Positions 51,375 through 59,778 of a DNA stretch of 64,000 bases are shown piece by piece; within the stretch, counting starts at the first letter, position 1, and the number at the start of each line of letters is the position of its first letter. The stretch is taken from contig JBOFGS010000018.1 of assembly GCA_051649245.1 (NCBI GenBank), positions 102,616 to 166,615 of the forward strand, in the 5' to 3' direction. The notes beneath the pieces are model-generated. The model was not told the origin of the DNA. It worked only from the letters and a program-made list of their open reading frames with translations, and made no database searches. Source of the stretch: Brevinema_A sp051649245 (GTDB lineage Bacteria > Spirochaetota > Brevinematia > Brevinematales > Brevinemataceae). Position numbers and translations under genes: made by a program.

Positions 51375-52748
51375 ATGAATACTTTTGCAGAACTCAAAAA
51401 AAAACAAGAACATTTTTTTCAAACAGGTGCGACACAATCTCTTATCTTTAGAAAAACACAATTGCAAAAATTAAAATCATTATTGTATTCTTACTTTGAT
51501 GAATTAATCGATGCTTTAAAAAAAGATTTAGATAAATCAGAATTTGAATCTATTGCTTCAGAATTATATATGGTTGTTGATGAGATTGATTGTTTTTGTA
51601 AAAATCTTTCAAAATGGAACAAACCTAAAAAAGTCCGCAAGGCATTTTTTACATTTGATTCTACGGGAACAGTGTTACCTAAGCCCTTGGGTACATCCTT
51701 GATTATTGCTCCATGGAATTATCCTGTGCAATTAACAATGTCTCCTTTGGTAGGAGCGATTGGTGGTGGTAATTGTGCTATTATTAAGCCTGCAGCCGCA
51801 ACACCTAATGTCTCAGCAGTGATTGAAAAAATGATTAATACTCATTTTGATGAAAAATATATCAAGGTAGTCACAGGAAATAGACAAGTTATCTCGGAGT
51901 TATTGGATTTAGAATTTGATAAAATTTTCCTAACAGGCTCATTAAGCTTAGGTAAAATAGTTATGGAAAAAACGGCAAAGTATATCACAGATGTTACCTT
52001 AGAGTTGGGGGGAAAATCTCCTGTTATTGTTGATGAGCTTTCAAAAAAAGATTTAAAAACAGCATTACGTAGAATTATTTGGGGGAAATCTTTAAATGGG
52101 GGACAGACTTGTATTGCACCTGATTATTTGTTGTTACCTGCCACTATGGAAGCTAATTTCTTATCACTTTTTCAAGAGATTGTACAAGAGTTTGTCAATG
52201 AAAAAAAAAGCTATCGTATTGTGAATAAATCCCAATATGATCGCTTAAAAACCTATATGGACAATGGCGAAATTTTATATGGTGGCAACACAGATGATGA
52301 GACCTTGTCCATGGAATTAACAGTCATTAAGATCAATGATCTTGATGTGCCTATCTTAAAAGATGAAATTTTCGGTCCTATTTTGCCTATTATTTTTTAT
52401 GATCAAAAACAAGATGTTCTTAATATGATACGTGATATTTGTCAATTTCCTCTAGCACTTTACATATTTACAAATAACAAATCATTTTCTACATATTTTA
52501 CGAATGCTATTTCTTTTGGTGGTGCTTGTATCAATGATACTATTAGTCATATTTTAAATCATGATCTACCTTTTGGTGGGGTTCGAACAAGTGGTGTCGG
52601 CACTTATCATGGATATGCTTCTTTTGAATGTTTCACTAAGAAAACAGCAATTCTGAATAAGAGCTTGATGTTTGAATTTCCATTTAGATATCCTGCTTAC
52701 AAACATCGTGCTCATTTTATTAAATCTATTTTTATGAAAAAAAAATAA
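51375..52748 (+). CDS. NAD(P)-dependent aldehyde dehydrogenase (ALDH3-like)
   Basis: This enzyme oxidises an aldehyde to a carboxylic acid. The 457 residues match the shorter class 3 ALDH type. Visible motifs are APWNYPVQLTMSPLVGAIGGGNC, the glycine motif FLTGSLSLGKIVM, catalytic Glu in VTLELGGKSPVIV, nucleophile Cys in NGGQTCIAPDY and distal EIFGPILPI. LPFGGVRTSGVGTYHG closes the domain. The C-terminal 20 residues are basic and hydrophobic (KHRAHFIKSIFMKKK), possibly membrane-associating as in some ALDH3 enzymes. AGAGGG precedes the ATG. The substrate is unknown. Confidence 0.93.
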   Translation: MNTFAELKKKQEHFFQTGATQSLIFRKTQLQKLKSLLYSYFDELIDALKKDLDKSEFESIASELYMVVDEIDCFCKNLSKWNKPKKVRKAFFTFDSTGTVLPKPLGTSLIIAPWNYPVQLTMSPLVGAIGGGNCAIIKPAAATPNVSAVIEKMINTHFDEKYIKVVTGNRQVISELLDLEFDKIFLTGSLSLGKIVMEKTAKYITDVTLELGGKSPVIVDELSKKDLKTALRRIIWGKSLNGGQTCIAPDYLLLPATMEANFLSLFQEIVQEFVNEKKSYRIVNKSQYDRLKTYMDNGEILYGGNTDDETLSMELTVIKINDLDVPILKDEIFGPILPIIFYDQKQDVLNMIRDICQFPLALYIFTNNKSFSTYFTNAISFGGACINDTISHILNHDLPFGGVRTSGVGTYHGYASFECFTKKTAILNKSLMFEFPFRYPAYKHRAHFIKSIFMKKK

Positions 52749-52764
52749 TTTTTGGTGAAAAAAC

Positions 52765-52795
52765 TTGATATTTTGTCATAATGACACGATATAAT
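52765..52795 (+). promoter_or_regulatory. Promoter with an internal TGTCAT-A-ATGACA dyad
   Basis: TTGATA (52765-52770), 19 bases, TATAAT (52790-52795). The spacer holds the perfect 13-base dyad at 52774-52786, a candidate operator for the following lipoprotein gene. Confidence 0.5.
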
Positions 52796-52875
52796 ATAAT
52801 CCGTTTTATTATAAAACTACTCTAAAGTTAATAGATATGTTATTTAGAATCAAATGAATCTGAAGGAGTATTATT

Positions 52876-54321
52876 GTGTATAGATATATAGTAATGGTTT
52901 TATTATTAGTTTCTTCTTGTACTATTTTGGATCGTATTCCTGATGGTACTCAAAAGATTATTATACGTATTTGGGAGAATATCACGCCAAATTTTCTAGC
53001 GGATGATCTCAAAAGATTGGATCTTTCTCAAGAAAATGTCATAGAATTTGATGTTACTCATAAAGGATCTGATATTTACTTAGCGTATACTACAGATAAA
53101 CATGTTACACGAATATTAAATCCTGTTGCTTCTAATCCAGGAATAATTCCTGAAATTACACCACCTACATTAAATGACAAAATTTCTTATATTGAAGAAA
53201 AAGATGTGATCCAAGTCTCTGAAAGACATATTCTCCGAACAATTACAGAAAGACGAAAAATACGTACTACTCCGACAGATCCTTTTGTCGAATTATCCCC
53301 ACGAATTGTAAAAACGATACCTATCCCATTAAATCCTCCTAGGGGTGTTTGGGTTCGTTTACTCAAAGGTAAAAAAATTGGTATAGGTGGTAAGAATATA
53401 TATAGTTGGCGGACTATTTTTGCTTCCGGTGAACCAATGGATATTAACAATATCAAAATTGTAGATCTGGCAAATAATCCTGATGGTGCTCTTATAGCTG
53501 TAACTAATGGTGTTGCTGGTACTAAAAAAACTATCCTTATACAAGATGGAAATAAAGATAAACAACCTGATTTTATATCTGATTCAGATTTATTTAGTCA
53601 AATTAAATTTTCTCCAACATCTATCAGAGATATCAATACGTGGAGAGATCCAAATTCTGATAGAACATATATTGCTGCTATTTTTAATGATTCTTTAGCT
53701 ACAGGTTATTTGAAAGGTAATAGATGGAATGAAACTTATTTTGCTAAATTATCTTCTCCTAATGTTATCGATTTTCAAGTTAAACAAGCTAGAAATGATG
53801 TGTATGCTATTTGGACAGATTCTCAAACAAGAACGACTGAGTTTCTTATGTATAATGAAGATAGATTACCTCTCCAACGTTGGTTAAAAATTGATAGTCT
53901 GAATTCTGTTAAAGAAGCTCAATTAAGTGTTGGAAAATATTTTGATTTGAGTGGCATTGAACGTGAAAGTGTTTATGTAGGTGCTGTTAATATAACTCAG
54001 GATTTTTTTCAGTTATATTCTTTAGAAGATAAACAGTTATCTTTAAGAGGTCCTATCATTGCTCAATGGAATGAAAGATTTTCCTTTGATATAAATGATA
54101 AAAATCAAATATTGTATGTACGTGTGCAACCAAATCGGGAATTGATTTTTGCAGGTTTAAATAGTCTTCAGGAATGGGAAATGATTCAAAGAAATACACC
54201 ACCTCCTGTCTTAATTAATCCTACATCAGAGTTAAAAGTCATTTTTTTAGAAGATAAATTACCAATAACATTTTTTAAACAAGATGATGGATCTATTTAT
54301 GTGTTAGATGGTTCTTCATAA
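52876..54321 (+). CDS. Lipoprotein of unknown function
   Basis: The GTG at 52876 has AAGGAG 7 bases upstream. The 481-residue product has lipobox VSSC (Cys15). The mature part is beta-rich with recurring short strands (DIYLAYTTDK, DVYAIWTDSQ, ESVYVGAVNI, ILYVRVQPN, GSIYVLDGS), which could be a beta-propeller; I recognise no specific family. No catalytic motif is evident. It ends in a long hairpin terminator. Confidence 0.7.
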   Translation: MYRYIVMVLLLVSSCTILDRIPDGTQKIIIRIWENITPNFLADDLKRLDLSQENVIEFDVTHKGSDIYLAYTTDKHVTRILNPVASNPGIIPEITPPTLNDKISYIEEKDVIQVSERHILRTITERRKIRTTPTDPFVELSPRIVKTIPIPLNPPRGVWVRLLKGKKIGIGGKNIYSWRTIFASGEPMDINNIKIVDLANNPDGALIAVTNGVAGTKKTILIQDGNKDKQPDFISDSDLFSQIKFSPTSIRDINTWRDPNSDRTYIAAIFNDSLATGYLKGNRWNETYFAKLSSPNVIDFQVKQARNDVYAIWTDSQTRTTEFLMYNEDRLPLQRWLKIDSLNSVKEAQLSVGKYFDLSGIERESVYVGAVNITQDFFQLYSLEDKQLSLRGPIIAQWNERFSFDINDKNQILYVRVQPNRELIFAGLNSLQEWEMIQRNTPPPVLINPTSELKVIFLEDKLPITFFKQDDGSIYVLDGSS

Positions 54322-54334
54322 AAAATTAAAAATA

Positions 54335-54378
54335 AAAAAGAGCATGTCTTTAAATAGTTAAAGATATGCTCTTTATTT
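54335..54378 (+). terminator. Long hairpin terminator
   Basis: AAAGAGCATGTCTTTAA pairs with TTAAAGATATGCTCTTT with one G-T type mismatch, flanked by A- and T-runs. Confidence 0.8.
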
Positions 54379-54414
54379 TTGTAAAAATATTGGAAAATAT
54401 TTTTTGTTTTAAAT

Positions 54415-54443
54415 TTGTAATATTCATTGTTAGTCGTTATAAT
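54415..54443 (+). promoter_or_regulatory. Promoter of the coiled-coil membrane protein gene
   Basis: TTGTAA (54415-54420), exactly 17 bases, TATAAT (54438-54443). Its position rules out a start codon at 54427. Confidence 0.7.
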
Positions 54444-54489
54444 ATTAAGTAATATTATTAAATGTGATATTTTTTATAAGGATACAATA

Positions 54490-56319
54490 TTGAATACGAA
54501 AAATGTTTCAGAATCTATACTTCCACCAGAAAAAGAATCTCCTAGAAACGTTATTTTTCAGGAAATTTTTTCAGAAAATTTTTCAAAAAAATTTTTATAT
54601 AACCAAAAACAAAAAACACAGTCAAATTACCTATTTATTATTTTGTTAAATTTAGTAGCTTTTATATTGGCTCTTTTTGGTTGTGTTTGGGTTTATCATG
54701 TTTTTAAGACAGAAGAAATTCGTTTAATTGAAGGTCATACAGCTGTGAAAACATTAGAGATTTCTGTTTTAGAACAACTCAATCAAAAACGTGAAAAAGA
54801 TATTCAATGTATAGAAACAGAATTACAACAAGTAAAAGTTGCACTTGAGGAAGCTGAAAAAAAACTTGCACAAACCAAGAAGAACATTAAATCTGAAGCA
54901 GAACAGCAATTTGCACTTAAAAAATCAGCGTTAGAAACAAAATTAACGCAAGAATTACAAGGTAAAAATATTCAAGAACAAGCATTAATTCGCGCTAAAT
55001 ATCAAGAAGAGATTGACAAGATTGAGAAAGAACTTAATTATTTTATTCAAACACAATATAAAAATCTTGATGATATCTTTACAAAAGAACAACAAACCAA
55101 TCAACAACAAATAATGATACTTCAAAAAGATATAGAAAAACAAAAATTACAATTGAAAGCATCAGAGAAACAGATTCAAACTATTATTTATACCAATCAA
55201 GTTATTTTTTCAAATGAATTAATATTTGATAATCCTAAACGTAATAATATTAATAAATTATTTTTATCTATTCAAACTTTGTTACAAAATAGTAATTTTC
55301 CAGCAGTTAATAAGCAACTAAAAAAAATTAAGCTAGAGTATGATAATGATAAAAACCAACGTGATTTACCTATCCAAGATAAAGTAGATCTTTTTATCAT
55401 AACTATCTTAGAAGAGTATGTAACAAATATGGTGCAGTTGTCTAACTTATCCACTCAACTATCATTTTTGCAAACCAGTAATACTAATATGTCTGTTGAT
55501 GCAAAAAAACTTGCAGAAAATCGCAAAGAAATTAAAGAAATCTATGCGAAAATTGATCGTTTACAAAAATCTAATGACATTCTTTTGAATTTTCAAAAGA
55601 ATGTCAATAAAAATCAACAAAATTTCCCAGATATTTATCAGAATCTTATGATGCAAATACAATCTTTAGTGGTTGAGTTAAATAAAGGTTCCAAAGATGA
55701 AGTCAATCAACAGATCAAACTGTTGCATAAAAAAGAGCCTATTATGAAGGAACTCTTAGAATCCTATTCTAATTATCAATTTATCGATGATACAGAAAAA
55801 TCTGAGAAATTATTTAATAAAGCTGAGAAATTATTTGGTCGCGAAGATTATGATAAAGCCTTAGATATTTATCAATCTATTATTCGTCTTTATCCCAAAA
55901 CAAAAAAACTAAATGTCGTATTAGAACATATGTATGTTAGTATGAAGCAAATGTTTCAAAATACAAATTTTATTATTGCTGATTCGTTATCTCCTACAAA
56001 ACTTCAACTTCAAAGTTTACATTTACAAGAAAATATTGTAAGAAAACCTATATTAAGAGAGATTATTTATCTTCAAAATCCTGAAGGTTATGTTTTAGAT
56101 ATTACAAAGAATAATATTTTGGTTTATTTATTACCTAATTCTAAAATAAAAAATAAAAGTGATATTCAGTTTTTTAGAATTATCAATGATGATGGCTTAC
56201 AATTTCATAATATTTCAGATGGTGAAGTCAATAAAATAGATGGTAACATTGCTTATATTTCACAAAAAAATATCCAAGTGAAAATTGGTGATCTAATTTA
56301 TTTGAAAAAAAAGGAATAA
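54490..56319 (+). CDS. Membrane-anchored coiled-coil protein with TPR-like segment
   Basis: The TTG at 54490 is chosen: AAGGA lies 7 bases upstream and the promoter is at 54415-54443. The 609-residue protein has a cytoplasmic N-terminal tail, one membrane helix (YLFIILLNLVAFILALFGCVWVYHVF, about 48-73) and then a long coiled coil to about residue 240, rich in Gln, Lys and Glu. A helical region follows, with a short TPR-like unit near 455-490 (AEKLFGREDYDKALDIYQSIIRLYP), and a beta-rich C-terminal domain ends the protein. The design suggests a periplasmic scaffold. No homologous family is recognised. Exported ankyrin proteins follow. Confidence 0.68.
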   Translation: MNTKNVSESILPPEKESPRNVIFQEIFSENFSKKFLYNQKQKTQSNYLFIILLNLVAFILALFGCVWVYHVFKTEEIRLIEGHTAVKTLEISVLEQLNQKREKDIQCIETELQQVKVALEEAEKKLAQTKKNIKSEAEQQFALKKSALETKLTQELQGKNIQEQALIRAKYQEEIDKIEKELNYFIQTQYKNLDDIFTKEQQTNQQQIMILQKDIEKQKLQLKASEKQIQTIIYTNQVIFSNELIFDNPKRNNINKLFLSIQTLLQNSNFPAVNKQLKKIKLEYDNDKNQRDLPIQDKVDLFIITILEEYVTNMVQLSNLSTQLSFLQTSNTNMSVDAKKLAENRKEIKEIYAKIDRLQKSNDILLNFQKNVNKNQQNFPDIYQNLMMQIQSLVVELNKGSKDEVNQQIKLLHKKEPIMKELLESYSNYQFIDDTEKSEKLFNKAEKLFGREDYDKALDIYQSIIRLYPKTKKLNVVLEHMYVSMKQMFQNTNFIIADSLSPTKLQLQSLHLQENIVRKPILREIIYLQNPEGYVLDITKNNILVYLLPNSKIKNKSDIQFFRIINDDGLQFHNISDGEVNKIDGNIAYISQKNIQVKIGDLIYLKKKE

Positions 56320-56419
56320 ATTATTAATTATCTAATATTTTTACCGATATTTAAACTGGTAATCGATAATAGATTTATTCTAACGAAAAACAAATAATGT
56401 TGATATAGGATGTCCCATC

Positions 56420-57874
56420 ATGAAAAAAATTCTTTGGTTGTTATTGGTATTTTTAGGAGTTAATGTGCAAACATTTTCTCAAGATGAATATACATATGAA
56501 GAAGAAGCATATGGATATGAAGAAGCACCGACAGAAAGTGTGACGGACGAAAATCCTGTAACTGAAGACGTTACTACTGAATCAGTGCCAACAGATGATC
56601 CTGTGCCTAACACAACACCTACTGCCACCGATGACACAGCTGTTACGACTACAGAAAATACTGTTCCACTAACTGATGCTGAAGATATGATGTCAAATAC
56701 ACAAGTAACAACTTTAGGTACTCCTGATGCTCAATCAGATACTAATACAAATCAAGTGGCATTATCTATCACTCCTACAATGTCTATTGATGAAGAATCA
56801 TTTATTATTCAAATGAAAACAGCCATTACTGAAGGTAGATCTGTTGAAGATTCTGATACGAATGGAACAACACCGTTGATGTTTGCTTCAAGTCGCGGTT
56901 ATTTAAAAGCAGTGGATTTTTTGATCGCTAATGAAGCTGATATCAATGTTCGTGGACGTATGGGACAAACAGCATTAATGGAAGCGATTAAATATAGACA
57001 TCTTGCGATTGTTCAGGATCTTATAGAAAAAGGTGCTAATATTAATTTATATGATAATCAAAAGAAAACTGTCCTTATGCTTGCTGCTGAAATGGGTGAT
57101 ATGGAAATCATCAAATATCTTATAGAAAAAGGTGCTTTAGTAGGTGCTAGAGATGATAAAGGAATGACTGAATTGTTCTATGCTGTAGCGAATGGACGCT
57201 TAGATGCTGTAAAATATTTAGTTGATGAAAAAGGTGCAGATCTTAATTTTCTTGACAATCAAAATAAGACAGTCTTAATGACTGCGTTAGAAAAAGGTCA
57301 TTTAGCTGTTGCAGCGTTCTTGTTAACTAAGGGTGCAAATGTTACATTTTCTGATAATAATTCTAATTCAACACTGTTATATGCAACACGAATTGGTAAT
57401 CTTCCAATCATCGAAGCTGTTGTTTCTGGTGGTGGAGATATTAATTCTCGTGATAAAGAAGGTAGAACTCCATTGATGTATGCTGTAAATGCTAAAAATA
57501 TCGAAATTGTTCGTTATCTTCTTTCTAAAAATGTTAATATTGATGTGCAAGATAATCTTGGTTGGACGGCATTAATGTTTGCTGCAAGTGATGGCAATTT
57601 AAATATTGCAAAATTGCTTATTAATGCTGGGGCAAATCTTAATACTCAAAATCGTTATGGTCAAACAGCATTAATGAGAGCTGTGATTTGGGGTCGATTT
57701 ACCATGGTTAAATATTTGGTTGGTAAAGGTGCTCTCATTTCTATATCTGATAATGCAGGAAAAACAGCATTAATGTGGGCTGGAGAACGAGGCGATGCCC
57801 AAACAATCCAGTATTTGCTTGCAGAACCTAATAAAAAAACTGAACCACTTAAGAAATTAGATATTAATTATTAA
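56420..57874 (+). CDS. Exported ankyrin-repeat protein A
   Basis: The 484-residue protein has a signal peptide (MKKILWLLLVFLGVNVQTFSQ), then an acidic Thr/Asp/Pro-rich linker of about 110 residues (no Cys). About ten ankyrin repeats follow from residue 145 to 475, each with forms of NGTTPLMFASSRGYLKAVDFLI, GQTALMEAIKYRHLAIVQDLIEKGANIN and so on. Ankyrin arrays bind proteins. Exported ankyrin proteins are common in Brachyspira-like spirochaetes, but the partner is unknown. AGGA lies 9-10 bases before the ATG. The next gene encodes a second ankyrin protein 34 bases downstream. Confidence 0.88.
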   Translation: MKKILWLLLVFLGVNVQTFSQDEYTYEEEAYGYEEAPTESVTDENPVTEDVTTESVPTDDPVPNTTPTATDDTAVTTTENTVPLTDAEDMMSNTQVTTLGTPDAQSDTNTNQVALSITPTMSIDEESFIIQMKTAITEGRSVEDSDTNGTTPLMFASSRGYLKAVDFLIANEADINVRGRMGQTALMEAIKYRHLAIVQDLIEKGANINLYDNQKKTVLMLAAEMGDMEIIKYLIEKGALVGARDDKGMTELFYAVANGRLDAVKYLVDEKGADLNFLDNQNKTVLMTALEKGHLAVAAFLLTKGANVTFSDNNSNSTLLYATRIGNLPIIEAVVSGGGDINSRDKEGRTPLMYAVNAKNIEIVRYLLSKNVNIDVQDNLGWTALMFAASDGNLNIAKLLINAGANLNTQNRYGQTALMRAVIWGRFTMVKYLVGKGALISISDNAGKTALMWAGERGDAQTIQYLLAEPNKKTEPLKKLDINY

Positions 57875-57908
57875 TATCTAATTTTTAATAATTTATTTGG
57901 AAGCAACT

Positions 57909-59690
57909 ATGCGAAAAAGTTTTCTAATTATTACCTTATTTATTTTTACTGTTATCATCATAGAACCACTTTTTGCACAAAATAAATCGACAACAAGACG
58001 TTCTTCTGCTACTAATGCTACAGCTCTTAACCGTAAATCTACACAACGTTCTTCTGCTACTAATGCTACAGCTCTTAACCGTAAATCTACACAACGTTCT
58101 TCTGTTACTAATTCTTTTTATAATTCTTCGGAACCTTCATTAGCTACAATTGGGGAATTAAATTGGGCAATTTATAATAATAATTTTAAATTATTTAAAA
58201 AAATGATTGAGTCTAGTAATGTTAATTACAACGAATTAGATCGTGATGGCTCTACACCCTTATTGATAGCTGCAGGGACAGGAAACATTAAAATAGTGAA
58301 TTATCTTTTGAAGCTGAATGTTGATCTTAATAAAGAGAATGGAATGAAATTTACTCCTCTGATGATGGCTAGTGAATTTGGACATTTGCATATTATTAAG
58401 GCATTGATGAAAACAAAAAAAATAACAAACATTAATGTTCAAAATAGTTTGGGTTATAATGCTATTATGAGAGCAGCTTATAATGGGCATGTTGATGTTG
58501 TAAAGTATTTATTATCTTATGGTGGTCTTTTGAATATAGATCCTGCAAATAGTTCTTCTATGCTTATGAAGACAATTGTCCAACAAAATACTCCAATGGT
58601 CAAATATTTTCTTTTTGATCTAGATAAAGATCTTTATAATCTTAATGTTATAACTAATAGAATTTTGAAAAAAAATCAGAATGCTGAACTATTAAAAAAA
58701 CAGGCAAATTTTCTTGCTCAACAAAAATTGAACGCTAAAGATGATTCTAAAAAAATGACCAATAAAACAAAACAAAAAACACTTGCTGACAAGAAAAAAG
58801 ATGTAGCTAAAACAAAAGGATCTATATCTAATACCAACAAAACATTGAGTGTTGCCAACAAGAAAAAAGATGTAGCTAAAACAAAAGGATCTATATCTAA
58901 TACTAACAAAACATTGAGTGTTGCCAGCAAGAAAAAAGATGTAGCTAAAACAAAAGGATCTGTATCTAATACCAACAAAACATTGAGTGTTGCTGACAAG
59001 AAAAAAGCAAAACAAAAAGCGATAGCTGATAAGAAAAAAGCAGCTGAAGATAAGAAAAAAGCAGCTATTGAAGCAAAACAAAAAGCGATAGCTGATAAGA
59101 AAAAAGCAGCTGAAGATAAGAAAAAAGCAGCTATTGAAGCAAAACAAAAAGCGATTGTCGATAAGAAAAAAGCAGCTATTGAAGCAAAACAAAAAGCCGC
59201 TGCCAAAAAGAAGAAAGAAGAACAATTGATTCTTGTATATAAAAAACCAAAATCTTTAAATTTGAATTATCAGGATCAAAATGGTTATACAGCATTGATG
59301 TATGCTTTAAACATCGATAATTCTTCTATTGCAAATCTATTAATAAAAGAAGATTCTATTGTAACTAATGTTTCTACAGTTGATAAGGACACCGTTATGA
59401 TTTTGGCTTCTACTACTACTAACTCTAGTGTATTGAATGCATTACTTGAAAAGGGTGTAGATCCTAATATACCAAATAAATATGGTGTGACCCCCTTAAT
59501 GAAGGCTGCTCAAATTGGTAATTTGCGAAATGTAAAAATTTTGGTTAACGCAGGAGCAAATGTCAATGCAAAAGATAAACGGGCATTCTCTGTACTCCAA
59601 TATGCTTCACAAAGTGGGAATCAGGATCTGATAAATTATATACTAAAGTTTACTGCAGATCCTTCTAAACTAAATCAGTTATCAAAATAA
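57909..59690 (+). CDS. Exported ankyrin-repeat protein B with Lys-rich repetitive insert
   Basis: The ATG at 57909 follows GGAAG and starts a signal peptide (MRKSFLIITLFIFTVIIIEPLFAQ); a TTG at 57897 is discounted. Of 593 residues, about 30-70 hold a 16-residue Ser/Thr/Arg repeat. Three ankyrin repeats lie at about 90-200. A Lys/Ala-rich insert at about 290-440 is built from three 23-residue units (KKKDVAKTKGS.SNTNKTLSVA) and 22-residue units (KQKAIADKKKAAEDKKKAAIEA). More ankyrin repeats follow to the end (about 455-590). The insert is TolA-like in composition and probably a long helix. Both repeat sets are near-identical at DNA level, so length may vary between strains. Confidence 0.85.
   Translation: MRKSFLIITLFIFTVIIIEPLFAQNKSTTRRSSATNATALNRKSTQRSSATNATALNRKSTQRSSVTNSFYNSSEPSLATIGELNWAIYNNNFKLFKKMIESSNVNYNELDRDGSTPLLIAAGTGNIKIVNYLLKLNVDLNKENGMKFTPLMMASEFGHLHIIKALMKTKKITNINVQNSLGYNAIMRAAYNGHVDVVKYLLSYGGLLNIDPANSSSMLMKTIVQQNTPMVKYFLFDLDKDLYNLNVITNRILKKNQNAELLKKQANFLAQQKLNAKDDSKKMTNKTKQKTLADKKKDVAKTKGSISNTNKTLSVANKKKDVAKTKGSISNTNKTLSVASKKKDVAKTKGSVSNTNKTLSVADKKKAKQKAIADKKKAAEDKKKAAIEAKQKAIADKKKAAEDKKKAAIEAKQKAIVDKKKAAIEAKQKAAAKKKKEEQLILVYKKPKSLNLNYQDQNGYTALMYALNIDNSSIANLLIKEDSIVTNVSTVDKDTVMILASTTTNSSVLNALLEKGVDPNIPNKYGVTPLMKAAQIGNLRNVKILVNAGANVNAKDKRAFSVLQYASQSGNQDLINYILKFTADPSKLNQLSK
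57999..58110 (+). repeat. 48-bp tandem repeat, about 2.3 copies
   Basis: Units begin CGTTCTTCTG at 57999, 58047 and 58095 (partial), in frame inside ankyrin protein B. Confidence 0.9.
58791..58997 (+). repeat. 69-bp tandem repeat, three copies
   Basis: Units begin AAGAAAAAAG at 58791, 58860 and 58929; a fourth begins at 58998 and diverges. The copies differ at few positions and encode 23 residues each. Confidence 0.92.
59007..59204 (+). repeat. 66-bp tandem repeat with shortened last unit
   Basis: Units begin GCAAAACAAAAAGC at 59007, 59073 and 59139 (66-bp period), then at 59184 after a 45-bp unit. They encode a Lys/Ala-rich helix. Confidence 0.9.
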
Positions 59691-59730
59691 AAAAACAAAT
59701 ACTGGTATCTTATCCCTAGAATATTGAAAA

Positions 59731-59760
59731 AAATAAAGCTCCTATATAGGAGCTTTATTT
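59731..59760. terminator. 30-base perfect palindrome terminator
   Basis: AAATAAAGCTCCTAT and ATAGGAGCTTTATTT are perfectly complementary, between convergent genes. Confidence 0.9.
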
Positions 59761-59778
59761 TTAGTGTTTTTAGTAATA

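Noticed and set aside
57999..59204. Regular repeats that might be a CRISPR array
   Set aside because: They are contiguous in-frame coding repeats without unique spacers, and no cas gene is present.
58692..59225. Long minus-strand ORFs rich in Phe/Ser opposite the Lys-rich repeats
   Set aside because: They mirror the repetitive AAG/AAA/GCA codons of ankyrin protein B; no ribosome site and no protein-like composition.
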